Source: Pelagimonas sp.
GTDB lineage: Bacteria; Pseudomonadota; Alphaproteobacteria; Rhodobacterales; Rhodobacteraceae
NCBI GenBank assembly: GCA_025210265.1
Contig: JAOASD010000006.1
Location: 62,001-126,000 of the forward strand
DNA length: 64,000 nt
Direction of reading: 5' to 3'
This document shows, piece after piece, positions 56,106 through 63,205 of the stretch (position 1 is its first letter; every line of letters starts with the position of its first letter). The notes beneath the pieces are model-generated. The model worked only from the letters and a program-made list of their open reading frames with translations. It was not told where the DNA came from and did not search any database. The position numbers were made by a program, and so were the translations under genes.

Positions 56106-56987
56106 TCATGTATAGTGGATCCGGCGTTCGATCAGCCGGAACTGGAAGACGGTCAAAAGCAGCACCAGCACCATCAGAACCACCGATTGCGCCGAGCTCC
56201 CGCCCAGATCATTGCCCCGGAACCCGTCGATATAGACCTTGTAAACCAGGGTCATCGGGTTGTTGCCGGGCTCGCCTTTCATCAGCGCGTCGATGATGCC
56301 GAACGTGTCGAACAGGGCGTAGGTGATGTTGATGATCAGCAGGAAAAACCCGGTTGGCGCCAGCAGCGGAAAGGTGATGTCCCAGAACCGCCCGGTGCCG
56401 GATCGGTTGTCCAGCAGGGCCGCTTCGCGCACGGCGCGGGGGATGGATTGCAGCCCCGACAGGAAAAAGATGAAATTCACCGGGATCTGTTTCCAGACCG
56501 CCGCGATGACCATGGCCGTGGCCGTGTCGGTGTAATTCACACCCAGTTTGAACTCCCAGCCGAACAGGCCAAAGAATTTGGTGATCGGACCGTGGCTTTG
56601 GTCAAAGAACAGAATGCCCATGAACCCCGCCACGGGCGGTGCCACCGCATAGACCCACATCAGCAGGGTGCGATAGGTCTTGGCTCCGCGGATCACCGCA
56701 TCGGCCTTGACCGCCAGCAACAGCGCGATGGCAAGGGAAAAGAAGGTGACCAGCGCGGTGTAGACCACGGTAAAGCGCGCGACCTTCACATATTCGCCGC
56801 TGGCCGCAAGATCGGTGTAATTGTCCGCGCCGACAAAGGTCGACCCAAACCCAAACGGATCCTGCAGGTAAAAGGAAGACTGGATCGCCCATCCGGCAGG
56901 CCAGTAGAAAAAGATCGCGATGATCGAGAGTTGCGGCAGCAGCAGGGCCACGGGCAACCAGACATGTGCAAAGCCAGCGCGTTTCAT
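56106..56987 (-). CDS. ugpA: ABC importer permease, UgpA-like
   Basis: A 293-residue permease with six helices. First helix WLPVALLLPQLSIIAIFFYW, EAA loop IPRAVREAALLDNRSGTGRF near residues 190-210, and the late VVLMVLVLLLTVFQFRLIER. Pairs with UgpE. About 73 bases separate it from ugpB, and a hairpin with a T run lies in that gap (57006-57046). Confidence 0.92.
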   Translation of the reverse strand: MKRAGFAHVWLPVALLLPQLSIIAIFFYWPAGWAIQSSFYLQDPFGFGSTFVGADNYTDLAASGEYVKVARFTVVYTALVTFFSLAIALLLAVKADAVIRGAKTYRTLLMWVYAVAPPVAGFMGILFFDQSHGPITKFFGLFGWEFKLGVNYTDTATAMVIAAVWKQIPVNFIFFLSGLQSIPRAVREAALLDNRSGTGRFWDITFPLLAPTGFFLLIINITYALFDTFGIIDALMKGEPGNNPMTLVYKVYIDGFRGNDLGGSSAQSVVLMVLVLLLTVFQFRLIERRIHYT

Positions 56988-57005
56988 GGGGGCATCCGGT
57001 CTGTC

Positions 57006-57046
57006 AAAAAAGATGCCCGGCGACCTCAGGAGAAGGCCACCGGGCA
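57006..57046 (-). terminator. attenuator-like hairpin between ugpB and ugpA
   Basis: Read on the minus strand, TGCCCGG pairs with CCGGGCA, extended by imperfect inner pairs, and TCTTTTTT follows. As the flanking genes are co-directional, partial termination here could keep permease expression below that of the binding protein. Confidence 0.65.
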
Positions 57047-57060
57047 GTGGGGATCAGGAT

Positions 57061-58365
57061 TTAACCCTGGGTTTTGGAGAAGCGGGCCAGCAGTTTGTTG
57101 GCTTCGGCTTCGATCGCTTTGAACGCGCTGTCCACATCGGTTTCACCGGTCAGGATGCGGCCATATTCGCGGTTCATCACGTCACGGATCTGGACGTAGA
57201 AGCCCATGCGATAGCCCTTGGTGTTTTCACCTGCGGGCAGCGACAGCTGCTTGATGCCGATTTCAGCGGCGGGGAAGCGGTCATAATGGCCGTCTTTCTT
57301 GGCCAGCTCATAGGCGGCTTCGGTGATCGGCACATAGCCGGTGGCCTGATGCCAGAAATACTGGGTCTCGGCCGAGGTAAGGAAGTCAAAGAACGCGGCG
57401 GTTGCCTTGTTTTCTTCCTCCGATTGACCAGCCATGGCGAACAGGGCCGCACCGCCGATAAAGGTCTGGGTCGGCTCTTTGGTCACGCCTTCCCAATAGG
57501 GCAGGTAGGTGGCCGAAAATTCAAAGCCCAGGTCTTTTTTCAGCAGACCACCGAAGGAGCCGGAAGAGCCCAGCCACATGGCGACTTTGCCCTCTTCAAA
57601 CGGCTTGGCATTGTCGCCCCAGCCGGTGCCGTACCATTCGAACAGGCCGGCCTCTTTCCAATCAACGACCGCGTTGAAATGGGCCTTGATGGCATCATTG
57701 TTGACCAGGATCTTGGTGTCGGTGCCGGTATAGCCATTGTCATTGGTGGCAAAGGGCAGGTTGTGGCGCGACATGAAATTTTCGGTGAAGATCCAGGGCA
57801 GGTGCGACTGGCTCAGCGCGATGTAACCGGCGTCTTTCAGTGCGGGCGCAGTCACGGTCTGGAACTCTTCCCAGGTTTTGGGGGCTGTGACACCGGCGGC
57901 CTTCAGCGCGTCCATGTTGTAATACATGACCGGCGAGGACGAGTTGAACGGCATGCCGATCATCTTGCCATCTGCATCGGCAAAGAAATAGCGCACGCCG
58001 GAGATGTAGTCATTGATGTCGAACTCAACGCCATTGGCTTCCAGCAGGTCCTGCACCGGGATGGTTGCGCCCTTGGCACCGATCACGGTGGCGGCACCGG
58101 CGTCGAACACCTGCATGATGTTGGGCTGCTCGCCTGCGCGGAAGGCGGCGATACCGGCGGTCAGGGTTTCCTCATACGAGCCCTTGTAAACCGGGGTGAT
58201 GGTGTAGGCGTCCTGCGAGGCGTTGAAATCCGCCGCGATCTGGTTGACGGTTTCGCCCAGCTGGCCGCCCATGGCGTGCCACCAGGTGATTTCGGTTTCG
58301 GCAGTGGCGCTGTTGGCCATCAGGGCCAGAGTGGCGGCCGCCGCACTGATCTGGAATTTCATCAT
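57061..58365 (-). CDS. ugpB: ABC importer substrate-binding protein, UgpB-like
   Basis: A 434-residue periplasmic protein with a signal peptide (MMKFQISAAAATLALMANSA, cleavage after ATA). The mature part is strikingly like E. coli UgpB: EITWWHAMGGQLGETVNQIA, YKGSYEETLTAGIAAFRAGE, FNSSSPVMYYNMDALKAAGV and FWHQATGYVPITEAAYELA. It should bind glycerol-3-phosphate or glycerophosphodiesters. The start at 58365 has GGAG seven bases upstream; the longer frame to 58548 is discounted. It is the first gene of the ugpBAEC-EEP operon. Confidence 0.93.
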   Translation of the reverse strand: MMKFQISAAAATLALMANSATAETEITWWHAMGGQLGETVNQIAADFNASQDAYTITPVYKGSYEETLTAGIAAFRAGEQPNIMQVFDAGAATVIGAKGATIPVQDLLEANGVEFDINDYISGVRYFFADADGKMIGMPFNSSSPVMYYNMDALKAAGVTAPKTWEEFQTVTAPALKDAGYIALSQSHLPWIFTENFMSRHNLPFATNDNGYTGTDTKILVNNDAIKAHFNAVVDWKEAGLFEWYGTGWGDNAKPFEEGKVAMWLGSSGSFGGLLKKDLGFEFSATYLPYWEGVTKEPTQTFIGGAALFAMAGQSEEENKATAAFFDFLTSAETQYFWHQATGYVPITEAAYELAKKDGHYDRFPAAEIGIKQLSLPAGENTKGYRMGFYVQIRDVMNREYGRILTGETDVDSAFKAIEAEANKLLARFSKTQG

Positions 58366-58467
58366 CTCGGTACTCCGATTTGTTCGAGCAAAGGGCGCGC
58401 ATACACACCCTGGAATAAGGAAATGACCCGCAGCTTCGGGTCGGGCTTGAGCACGAATCCAAGATCC

Positions 58468-58481
58468 TGCACACGTGTTCA
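58468..58481. promoter_or_regulatory. candidate LacI-family operator
   Basis: TGCACACGTGTTCA is a 14-base imperfect palindrome with the central CG typical of LacI-family operators (general form TGnAnnCGnnTnCA). It lies between divergent ugpB and lacI-type genes, about 100 and 82 bases from their starts. A second AT-rich inverted repeat (ATGAA...TTCAT, 58507-58524) is nearby. Confidence 0.45.
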
Positions 58482-58562
58482 CATAGCGACGAAATGTATC
58501 GGTTAGATGAAAGTTTTTCTTCATTATTGACAAATTCACCCCTGACAAGGGACAGCTTGCCC

Positions 58563-59576
58563 ATGGCCTCGCAGATACCTGACAGCCCCGACCGACCGCG
58601 CCGCGTCACCGCCCAGATGGTGGCACAGGCCGCTGGCGTGTCGCGTTCAGCGGTCAGCCGCGCCTTTACCGAAGGGGCCTATCTGGATCAGGCCAAGCGG
58701 GACCGCATTCATCAGGTCGCCGCCGAGCTGGGCTATCGCCCCAATGCGCTGGCGGCGGGGCTGCAGGGCGGGCGATCTCATCTGGTCGCGATCTTTGTCG
58801 GAAACATGCGCAGCCCCTATGACACAGCCTTTGTCAGCCAGCTGGTGAAGGAACTGAATCAGCTGAACAAATGGCCGATCCTGATTGATGGCGGCGGGGA
58901 TCGGTCCGGCGCGGGAATCGAAGAGGTGCTGCGTTACCCTCTGGATGCGCTGATCGTGCGCGGCGGCAGCATGTCCGAAGATCTGGTCGCGCGCTGCACC
59001 AAATTCGGCATTCCGATGATCTGCTCCGGGCGGCCTGTCACCGCGCCGGGGGTGGATAATGTGTGCTGCCGCAACGCGCTGGGGACATTGCAGGCGACCG
59101 AGCTGCTGCTGGCCAAGGGCCGCCGGCGCTTTGGCTTTATCAGCGGGCCGGGCAGTTTCTATTCTTCGGCCCAGCGGCGCGAGGGCATGTTGCGTGCTCT
59201 ACAGGCGGCGGGCCTGTCCCTGGTCGCAGAGGCGCAGGGCGATTATTCGGTGGATGCTGGCCATGAAACCGCGCGCGATCTGCTGGCCACGCAAAACCTG
59301 GACGCGCTGATCTGCGCCAATGACGCCATGGCCATCGGCGCGCTGTCCGCGGCGCGGGAAATGGGCATTGCCGTGCCGGATCAGATGTCGCTGGTCGGGT
59401 TTGACGACATTGCCATGGCCAAATGGCCGATGTTCCGCCTGACCACGCTGCGCAACCCGATTGACCTGTCCGTCACACGCACCATCGCGTTGCTGGAAAG
59501 GCGGCTGGCAAATCCTGAAGCCCCGGCCAAGATCGAACTGGTTGATCCCCATCTGGTGCTGCGCGACACCCACTGA
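58563..59576 (+). CDS. LacI-family transcriptional regulator
   Basis: A 337-residue regulator. The N-terminal helix-turn-helix is RVTAQMVAQAAGVSRSAVSR at about residues 14-33 with the hinge region AAELGYRPNALAAGLQGG following. The periplasmic-binding-like ligand domain has HLVAIFVGNMRSPYDTAF and LVGFDDIAMAKWPMFRLTT. It is divergent from ugpB and presumably represses the ugp operon until its ligand is present; note that E. coli ugp is PhoB-controlled instead. The start at 58563 (MASQIPDSP) is preferred over 58494. Confidence 0.92.
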   Translation: MASQIPDSPDRPRRVTAQMVAQAAGVSRSAVSRAFTEGAYLDQAKRDRIHQVAAELGYRPNALAAGLQGGRSHLVAIFVGNMRSPYDTAFVSQLVKELNQLNKWPILIDGGGDRSGAGIEEVLRYPLDALIVRGGSMSEDLVARCTKFGIPMICSGRPVTAPGVDNVCCRNALGTLQATELLLAKGRRRFGFISGPGSFYSSAQRREGMLRALQAAGLSLVAEAQGDYSVDAGHETARDLLATQNLDALICANDAMAIGALSAAREMGIAVPDQMSLVGFDDIAMAKWPMFRLTTLRNPIDLSVTRTIALLERRLANPEAPAKIELVDPHLVLRDTH

Positions 59577-59783
59577 CCGCCACTCTGGCCCTATGCCCAG
59601 TCGGTTAGGAAAAGGCGAAGCAGAGCTAAGCCAGACAGTAATGTCGCGGTGCGAAATCTTGTGGAACTTTACCCTCAAACGCATCTGTCCGGGGCATATT
59701 CTGCGCCCCTGCCAGGCGTGACATAGGGGCACGCGGCACCGCCGCAATGGCCTTGATTTCAGACATATAAAAAGGACGGCCCC
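59577..59783. promoter_or_regulatory. 207-base region upstream of the ridA-type gene
   Basis: No gene is seen. It contains the inverted repeat GGGGC-atattctgc-GCCCC (59694-59713 approx.) and must hold the promoter of the RidA-DUF1028-Rieske genes. An AAAAGGA ribosome site lies just before the ATG at 59784. Confidence 0.4.
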
Positions 59784-60200
59784 ATGGCGCATGAACGGAT
59801 TCGCAAGTTCAACACGTCAGACACCTATCCCGAACAGAATCTCGACAACGACCTGTGCCAGGCGGTTGTGACCCGTGGCGGCAAGACGGTGTATCTGCGG
59901 GGGCAATGCCCGCAAAATCTGGACGATGCGGTGAATATCGACAGCCACGACCCGGTCGAACAGACCCATAAGGTGATGCAGAATATCCGACAGCTGATCC
60001 AGGAAGCTGGCGGCGAGATGGCGCATCTGGTCAAGGTCGTGGTCTACATCACCGATGTGCGCCACCGAGAGGCCGTCTATCGCACCATGGGCGAATATAT
60101 CAAAGATGTGCATCCAGTTTCGACAGGTCTTGTCGTTCAGGCGCTCGCGCGGCCCGAATGGTTGGTGGAAATTGATGGCACGGCGGTCATCCCCGATTGA
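59784..60200 (+). CDS. RidA-family (Rid/YjgF) protein
   Basis: A 138-residue Rid protein. Family features include KTVYLRGQCPQNLDDAVNID, HKVMQNIRQLIQEAGGEMAH and the late ALARPEWLVEIDGTAVIPD. The Arg in ALARPEW aligns with the substrate-binding Arg105 of E. coli RidA, so imine or enamine deaminase activity is possible. It lies upstream of DUF1028 and Rieske genes on the same strand and probably removes a reactive nitrogen intermediate made by that pathway (inferred). Confidence 0.9.
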   Translation: MAHERIRKFNTSDTYPEQNLDNDLCQAVVTRGGKTVYLRGQCPQNLDDAVNIDSHDPVEQTHKVMQNIRQLIQEAGGEMAHLVKVVVYITDVRHREAVYRTMGEYIKDVHPVSTGLVVQALARPEWLVEIDGTAVIPD

Positions 60201-60225
60201 CCCGCGCCTGAAACACCGCTGCGGC

Positions 60226-60274
60226 GGGGGCTGTCTGCCCCCGCACCCCCGAGAGATATTTGGACCAAGAAGAA
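60226..60274. repeat. dispersed intergenic hairpin element, copy 2
   Basis: GGGGGC-tgtct-GCCCCC followed by GCACCCCCGAGAGATATTTGG and the tail ACCAAGAAGAA, related to 18633-18690. The tail ends four bases before the DUF1028 ATG, so its purine run AAGAAGAA may serve as that gene's ribosome site. Confidence 0.6.
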
Positions 60275-60278
60275 ACCC

Positions 60279-60953
60279 ATGACTTTTTCCCTTGTTGCCC
60301 GCTGCGCAGAAACCGGCATGTTCGGCATGGCGATTTCCTCGTCTTCTCCGGCAGTGGCAGCCCGCTGCGCCTTTGCGCGGGCCGGGGTTGGGGCGGTGGC
60401 CTCGCAGAATGTGACGGATCCGACGCTGGGACCGCTGGCTTTGGATCTGATGGAACAGGGGTTAAGCGCCCCGGACGCCATCGCCGAGGTGCAGCGCAAG
60501 GGCCGGTTCATCGAATATCGTCAGGTTCTGGCCGTGGACAAGACCGGGCAGACGGCGATCCATTCCGGGCCCAACAGCCTGGGCATCTGGACACAGGCGC
60601 AGGGGCTGAATGTGGCCTCTGGCGGGAATTTGCTGGCAAATGATGGCGTCTGTCAGGCGATCGTCGATGGGTTCGAGGGCGCGCCCGGCCATTTGGGGGA
60701 CCGTCTGGTCGCCGCCATGCGCGCTGGGCTGGCCGCAGGGGGCGAAGCCGGGCCGGTGCATTCTGCCGGACTGCTGTTGGTGGACAAGGTCAGCTGGCCG
60801 GTCGCCGAACTGCGCTGCGACTGGACCGAGGAGTGCCCAATCGAGGCCATCGCCACCGCCTGGGACATCTACAAACCCCAGCTCAGCGCCTATATCCAGC
60901 GCGCCCTGGATCCCCGAGAGGCCCCGTCCTACGGCGTGCCCGGCGACGAATAA
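60279..60953 (+). CDS. DUF1028 domain protein
   Basis: A 224-residue Ntn-hydrolase-like protein starting MTFSLVARCAETGMFGMAIS with SSPAVAARCAFARAGVGAVA and ASQNVTDPTLGPLALDLMEQ, then GGNLLANDGVCQAIVDGFEG, all DUF1028 features. Function is unknown; members occur in amino-acid or amide catabolic clusters. Its start lies just after the dispersed repeat element. It is 24 bases before the Rieske oxygenase gene. Confidence 0.9.
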   Translation: MTFSLVARCAETGMFGMAISSSSPAVAARCAFARAGVGAVASQNVTDPTLGPLALDLMEQGLSAPDAIAEVQRKGRFIEYRQVLAVDKTGQTAIHSGPNSLGIWTQAQGLNVASGGNLLANDGVCQAIVDGFEGAPGHLGDRLVAAMRAGLAAGGEAGPVHSAGLLLVDKVSWPVAELRCDWTEECPIEAIATAWDIYKPQLSAYIQRALDPREAPSYGVPGDE

Positions 60954-60977
60954 CTTACAACCAGTCAGGAGGGCTTG

Positions 60978-62090
60978 ATGACCGATCTACGTGAAAAATT
61001 GCAACAGTTGGCGGCTCTGCCTGCGGATCGCCCCATGGGAATGCCCGGTGCCTTCTACACCAGTCAGGATCAGTTCGCGCATGAGGCCGCGACCGTGCTG
61101 CGCCGGGGCTGGCATTGTCTGGGGCGGGCGGATGAAATCCCCGAACCCGGCGATTTCTTTACTGTACAGCTGCTGAATGAACCGCTGATCGTGGTGCGCG
61201 GCGATGATGATCAGATCCGCGTGCTGGCCAATGTCTGCCGCCATCGCGGGATGCCACTGGCCGAAGGGCGCGGCACGGCCAAACGCTTTGTCTGCTCCTA
61301 TCACGCCTGGGCCTATGGTCGCGACGGTGCGCTGCTGCGCGCGGCCCGGATGGAGAATGCCGGGTTTGACGCCAAAAACTGCAAGTTGCACAGCCATAAA
61401 GTACAGCTGTGGAACGGGTTCATTTACGTGACGCTGGACAGGGCCGCGCAGCCCTTTGAACACCCCGATCTGGACGAGCTTCTGGCCCCCTATGAAACCG
61501 CGAAAATGCGACTGGTTCATGTGGCCGAGGAGAACTGGCACACCAACTGGAAATGCCTGGTCGAAAACTTCATGGAGGGCTACCATCTGTCGGTCGTGCA
61601 CCCCCAGACCCTGCATGGCTACACCCCAACCGGGCTGGCCCGCAAATTGCGCAGCGGCGCGAATTTCACCAGCTACGGGGCCAATTACCCCGATGGGATT
61701 CCGTCGCGCGGGGCCGGTGCCCCAGGGCTGAGCGACGAAGAGCGGATGCGTTCGACCCTGTTTGCCAAATTCCCGACACAGGTTGCCAGCCAGGCCGCCA
61801 GCCTGCTGGTTTCGCTGTCGATTTTTCCGATTCATGCGGGGCTGATCCGGGTGAAATGGACCATGTCAGCCTATGGTGATGACCTGGATGATGACACGAT
61901 TCAGCAGCGCATCGCCCTGTGGGAAGAGGTCAACCGCGAAGACCGCGAAAAGCTGGAGCGGATGCAGGTCGCGCTGGGCTCGGATCATGCGCAGGAAGGG
62001 CCGCTGGCCGGGGATGATTACGAAGGCACGATCCGCGATTTCCAGCTGTGGCTGGCCGCACAGGACGCGCCGGCACAGGCCGCAGAATAA
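60978..62090 (+). CDS. Rieske non-heme iron oxygenase, alpha subunit
   Basis: A 370-residue oxygenase. The Rieske cluster ligands are Cys87, His89 (VCRHRGMPLAEG) and Cys106, His109 (FVCSYHAWAYG). The iron site is in VENFMEGYHLSVVHPQ with His203 and His208. The residue bridging the two metal sites, normally Asp three positions before the first His, is Glu200, as in carnitine oxygenase CntA and related quaternary-amine oxygenases. No reductase gene is visible in the window. AGGAGG before ATG 60978 fixes the start. Confidence 0.9.
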   Translation: MTDLREKLQQLAALPADRPMGMPGAFYTSQDQFAHEAATVLRRGWHCLGRADEIPEPGDFFTVQLLNEPLIVVRGDDDQIRVLANVCRHRGMPLAEGRGTAKRFVCSYHAWAYGRDGALLRAARMENAGFDAKNCKLHSHKVQLWNGFIYVTLDRAAQPFEHPDLDELLAPYETAKMRLVHVAEENWHTNWKCLVENFMEGYHLSVVHPQTLHGYTPTGLARKLRSGANFTSYGANYPDGIPSRGAGAPGLSDEERMRSTLFAKFPTQVASQAASLLVSLSIFPIHAGLIRVKWTMSAYGDDLDDDTIQQRIALWEEVNREDREKLERMQVALGSDHAQEGPLAGDDYEGTIRDFQLWLAAQDAPAQAAE

Positions 62091-62113
62091 CCTGTCTTCG
62101 GACTGTGCACAAA

Positions 62114-62149
62114 GGGGGCGCATCGGGCAAATCTGCCCACTTCGCCCCC
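62114..62149. repeat. nested hairpin between the Rieske and LysR genes
   Basis: GGGGGCG (62114-62120) pairs with CGCCCCC (62143-62149), and inside GGGCA pairs with TGCCC. Without a T run it may be a weak terminator for the Rieske transcript. TATACT at 62202-62207 further on is a candidate -10 element for the LysR gene. Confidence 0.5.
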
Positions 62150-62253
62150 ACCCATGATCGCCCACAGCGCGCGCGATCTTTTCCCGCCCCCTCGCGCAAC
62201 CTATACTGACCGGGACCGAACCGGATCCCGATCCCACCGCCGGAGAGCGCGCC

Positions 62254-63183
62254 TTGCCCTTTCGATACACGCTGCGTCAGTTGGAATATTTCGTCGCGGT
62301 CGGCAAAGCAGGCAGCATCGCCGCAGCCAGTGACGTTTTGAACGTGTCGTCGCCCTCTATTTCCGCGGCGATCAACCAGCTGGAGGCCGAATTTGGTCTG
62401 CAATTGTTTATTCGCGAACATGCGCGCGGGCTGTCCCTGACCAAAGCGGGCCGCAAATTCATGGAACGCACCGAATTTGTCCTGAAAGAAGCCGAGCTGC
62501 TGACAACCCTGGCCGGAGAAATCACGGGCACTGTACAGGGGGTGCTGTCCGTTGGCTGCCTGGTCACATTTGCCCAGATCCTGCTGCCCGGCCTCAGACG
62601 CGCGTTTGAAACCCGCTATCCCGCCGTGCGGATCGAACAGCGCGAACTGGATCAGGCACAGATTTTCAGCCAGCTGCGCCGCGCCGAGCTGGATGTGGCC
62701 CTGACCTATGATCTGGATATTCCTGCGGATCTGGATTTCCGCCCGCTGCTGGAATTGCCGCCTTATGTGGTGCTGGCCACCGATCATCCGCTGGCACAGC
62801 GCGACCAGATCGACATCACAGAGCTGCGCGGCGCGCCGATGGTTCTGCTGGATCTGCCCTATAGCAGCGAATATTTCCTGTCCTTTTTCCGGGATGCGGG
62901 GATCAAACCCAATGTGGCGGAACGCACCCGCGATATGTCGGTGATGCGCTCGATGGTGGCCAATGGGTTCGGGTTTTCCATCGCCAATGTGCAGCCGCTC
63001 AACAATCTGTCCCCTGATGGCAAAGAGTTGCGGTTTGTTCGGCTGGCAGGATCTGTGCGCCCGATGAAATTCGGGTTGCTCAAGGCGCGCAATGAAAAAG
63101 ACACCAACACCATGACCGCCTTTCTGACCCATTGTCAGGAAACGGTCGAACACGAAAAACTGCCTTTTCTCAGGATGCCCTGA
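62254..63183 (+). CDS. LysR-family transcriptional regulator
   Basis: A 309-residue LysR regulator starting at TTG 62254, with GGAGAG about seven bases upstream. The helix-turn-helix is in LEYFVAVGKAGSIAAASDVL and NVSSPSISAAINQLEAEFGL (residues 9-50), followed by a type 2 periplasmic-binding ligand domain with VLSVGCLVTFAQILLPGLRR and DVALTYDLDIPADLDF. It lies between the Rieske gene and the ArgE-like gene on the same strand and probably controls this cluster. Confidence 0.92.
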   Translation: MPFRYTLRQLEYFVAVGKAGSIAAASDVLNVSSPSISAAINQLEAEFGLQLFIREHARGLSLTKAGRKFMERTEFVLKEAELLTTLAGEITGTVQGVLSVGCLVTFAQILLPGLRRAFETRYPAVRIEQRELDQAQIFSQLRRAELDVALTYDLDIPADLDFRPLLELPPYVVLATDHPLAQRDQIDITELRGAPMVLLDLPYSSEYFLSFFRDAGIKPNVAERTRDMSVMRSMVANGFGFSIANVQPLNNLSPDGKELRFVRLAGSVRPMKFGLLKARNEKDTNTMTAFLTHCQETVEHEKLPFLRMP

Positions 63184-63205
63184 GCCACGCAGAGAAAGCC
63201 CCCCC

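Noticed and set aside
58527-58547. Pho box upstream of ugpB
   Set aside because: Two TGACA words occur, but their spacing is about 15 bases rather than the 11-base period of Pho boxes and the flanks do not fit.
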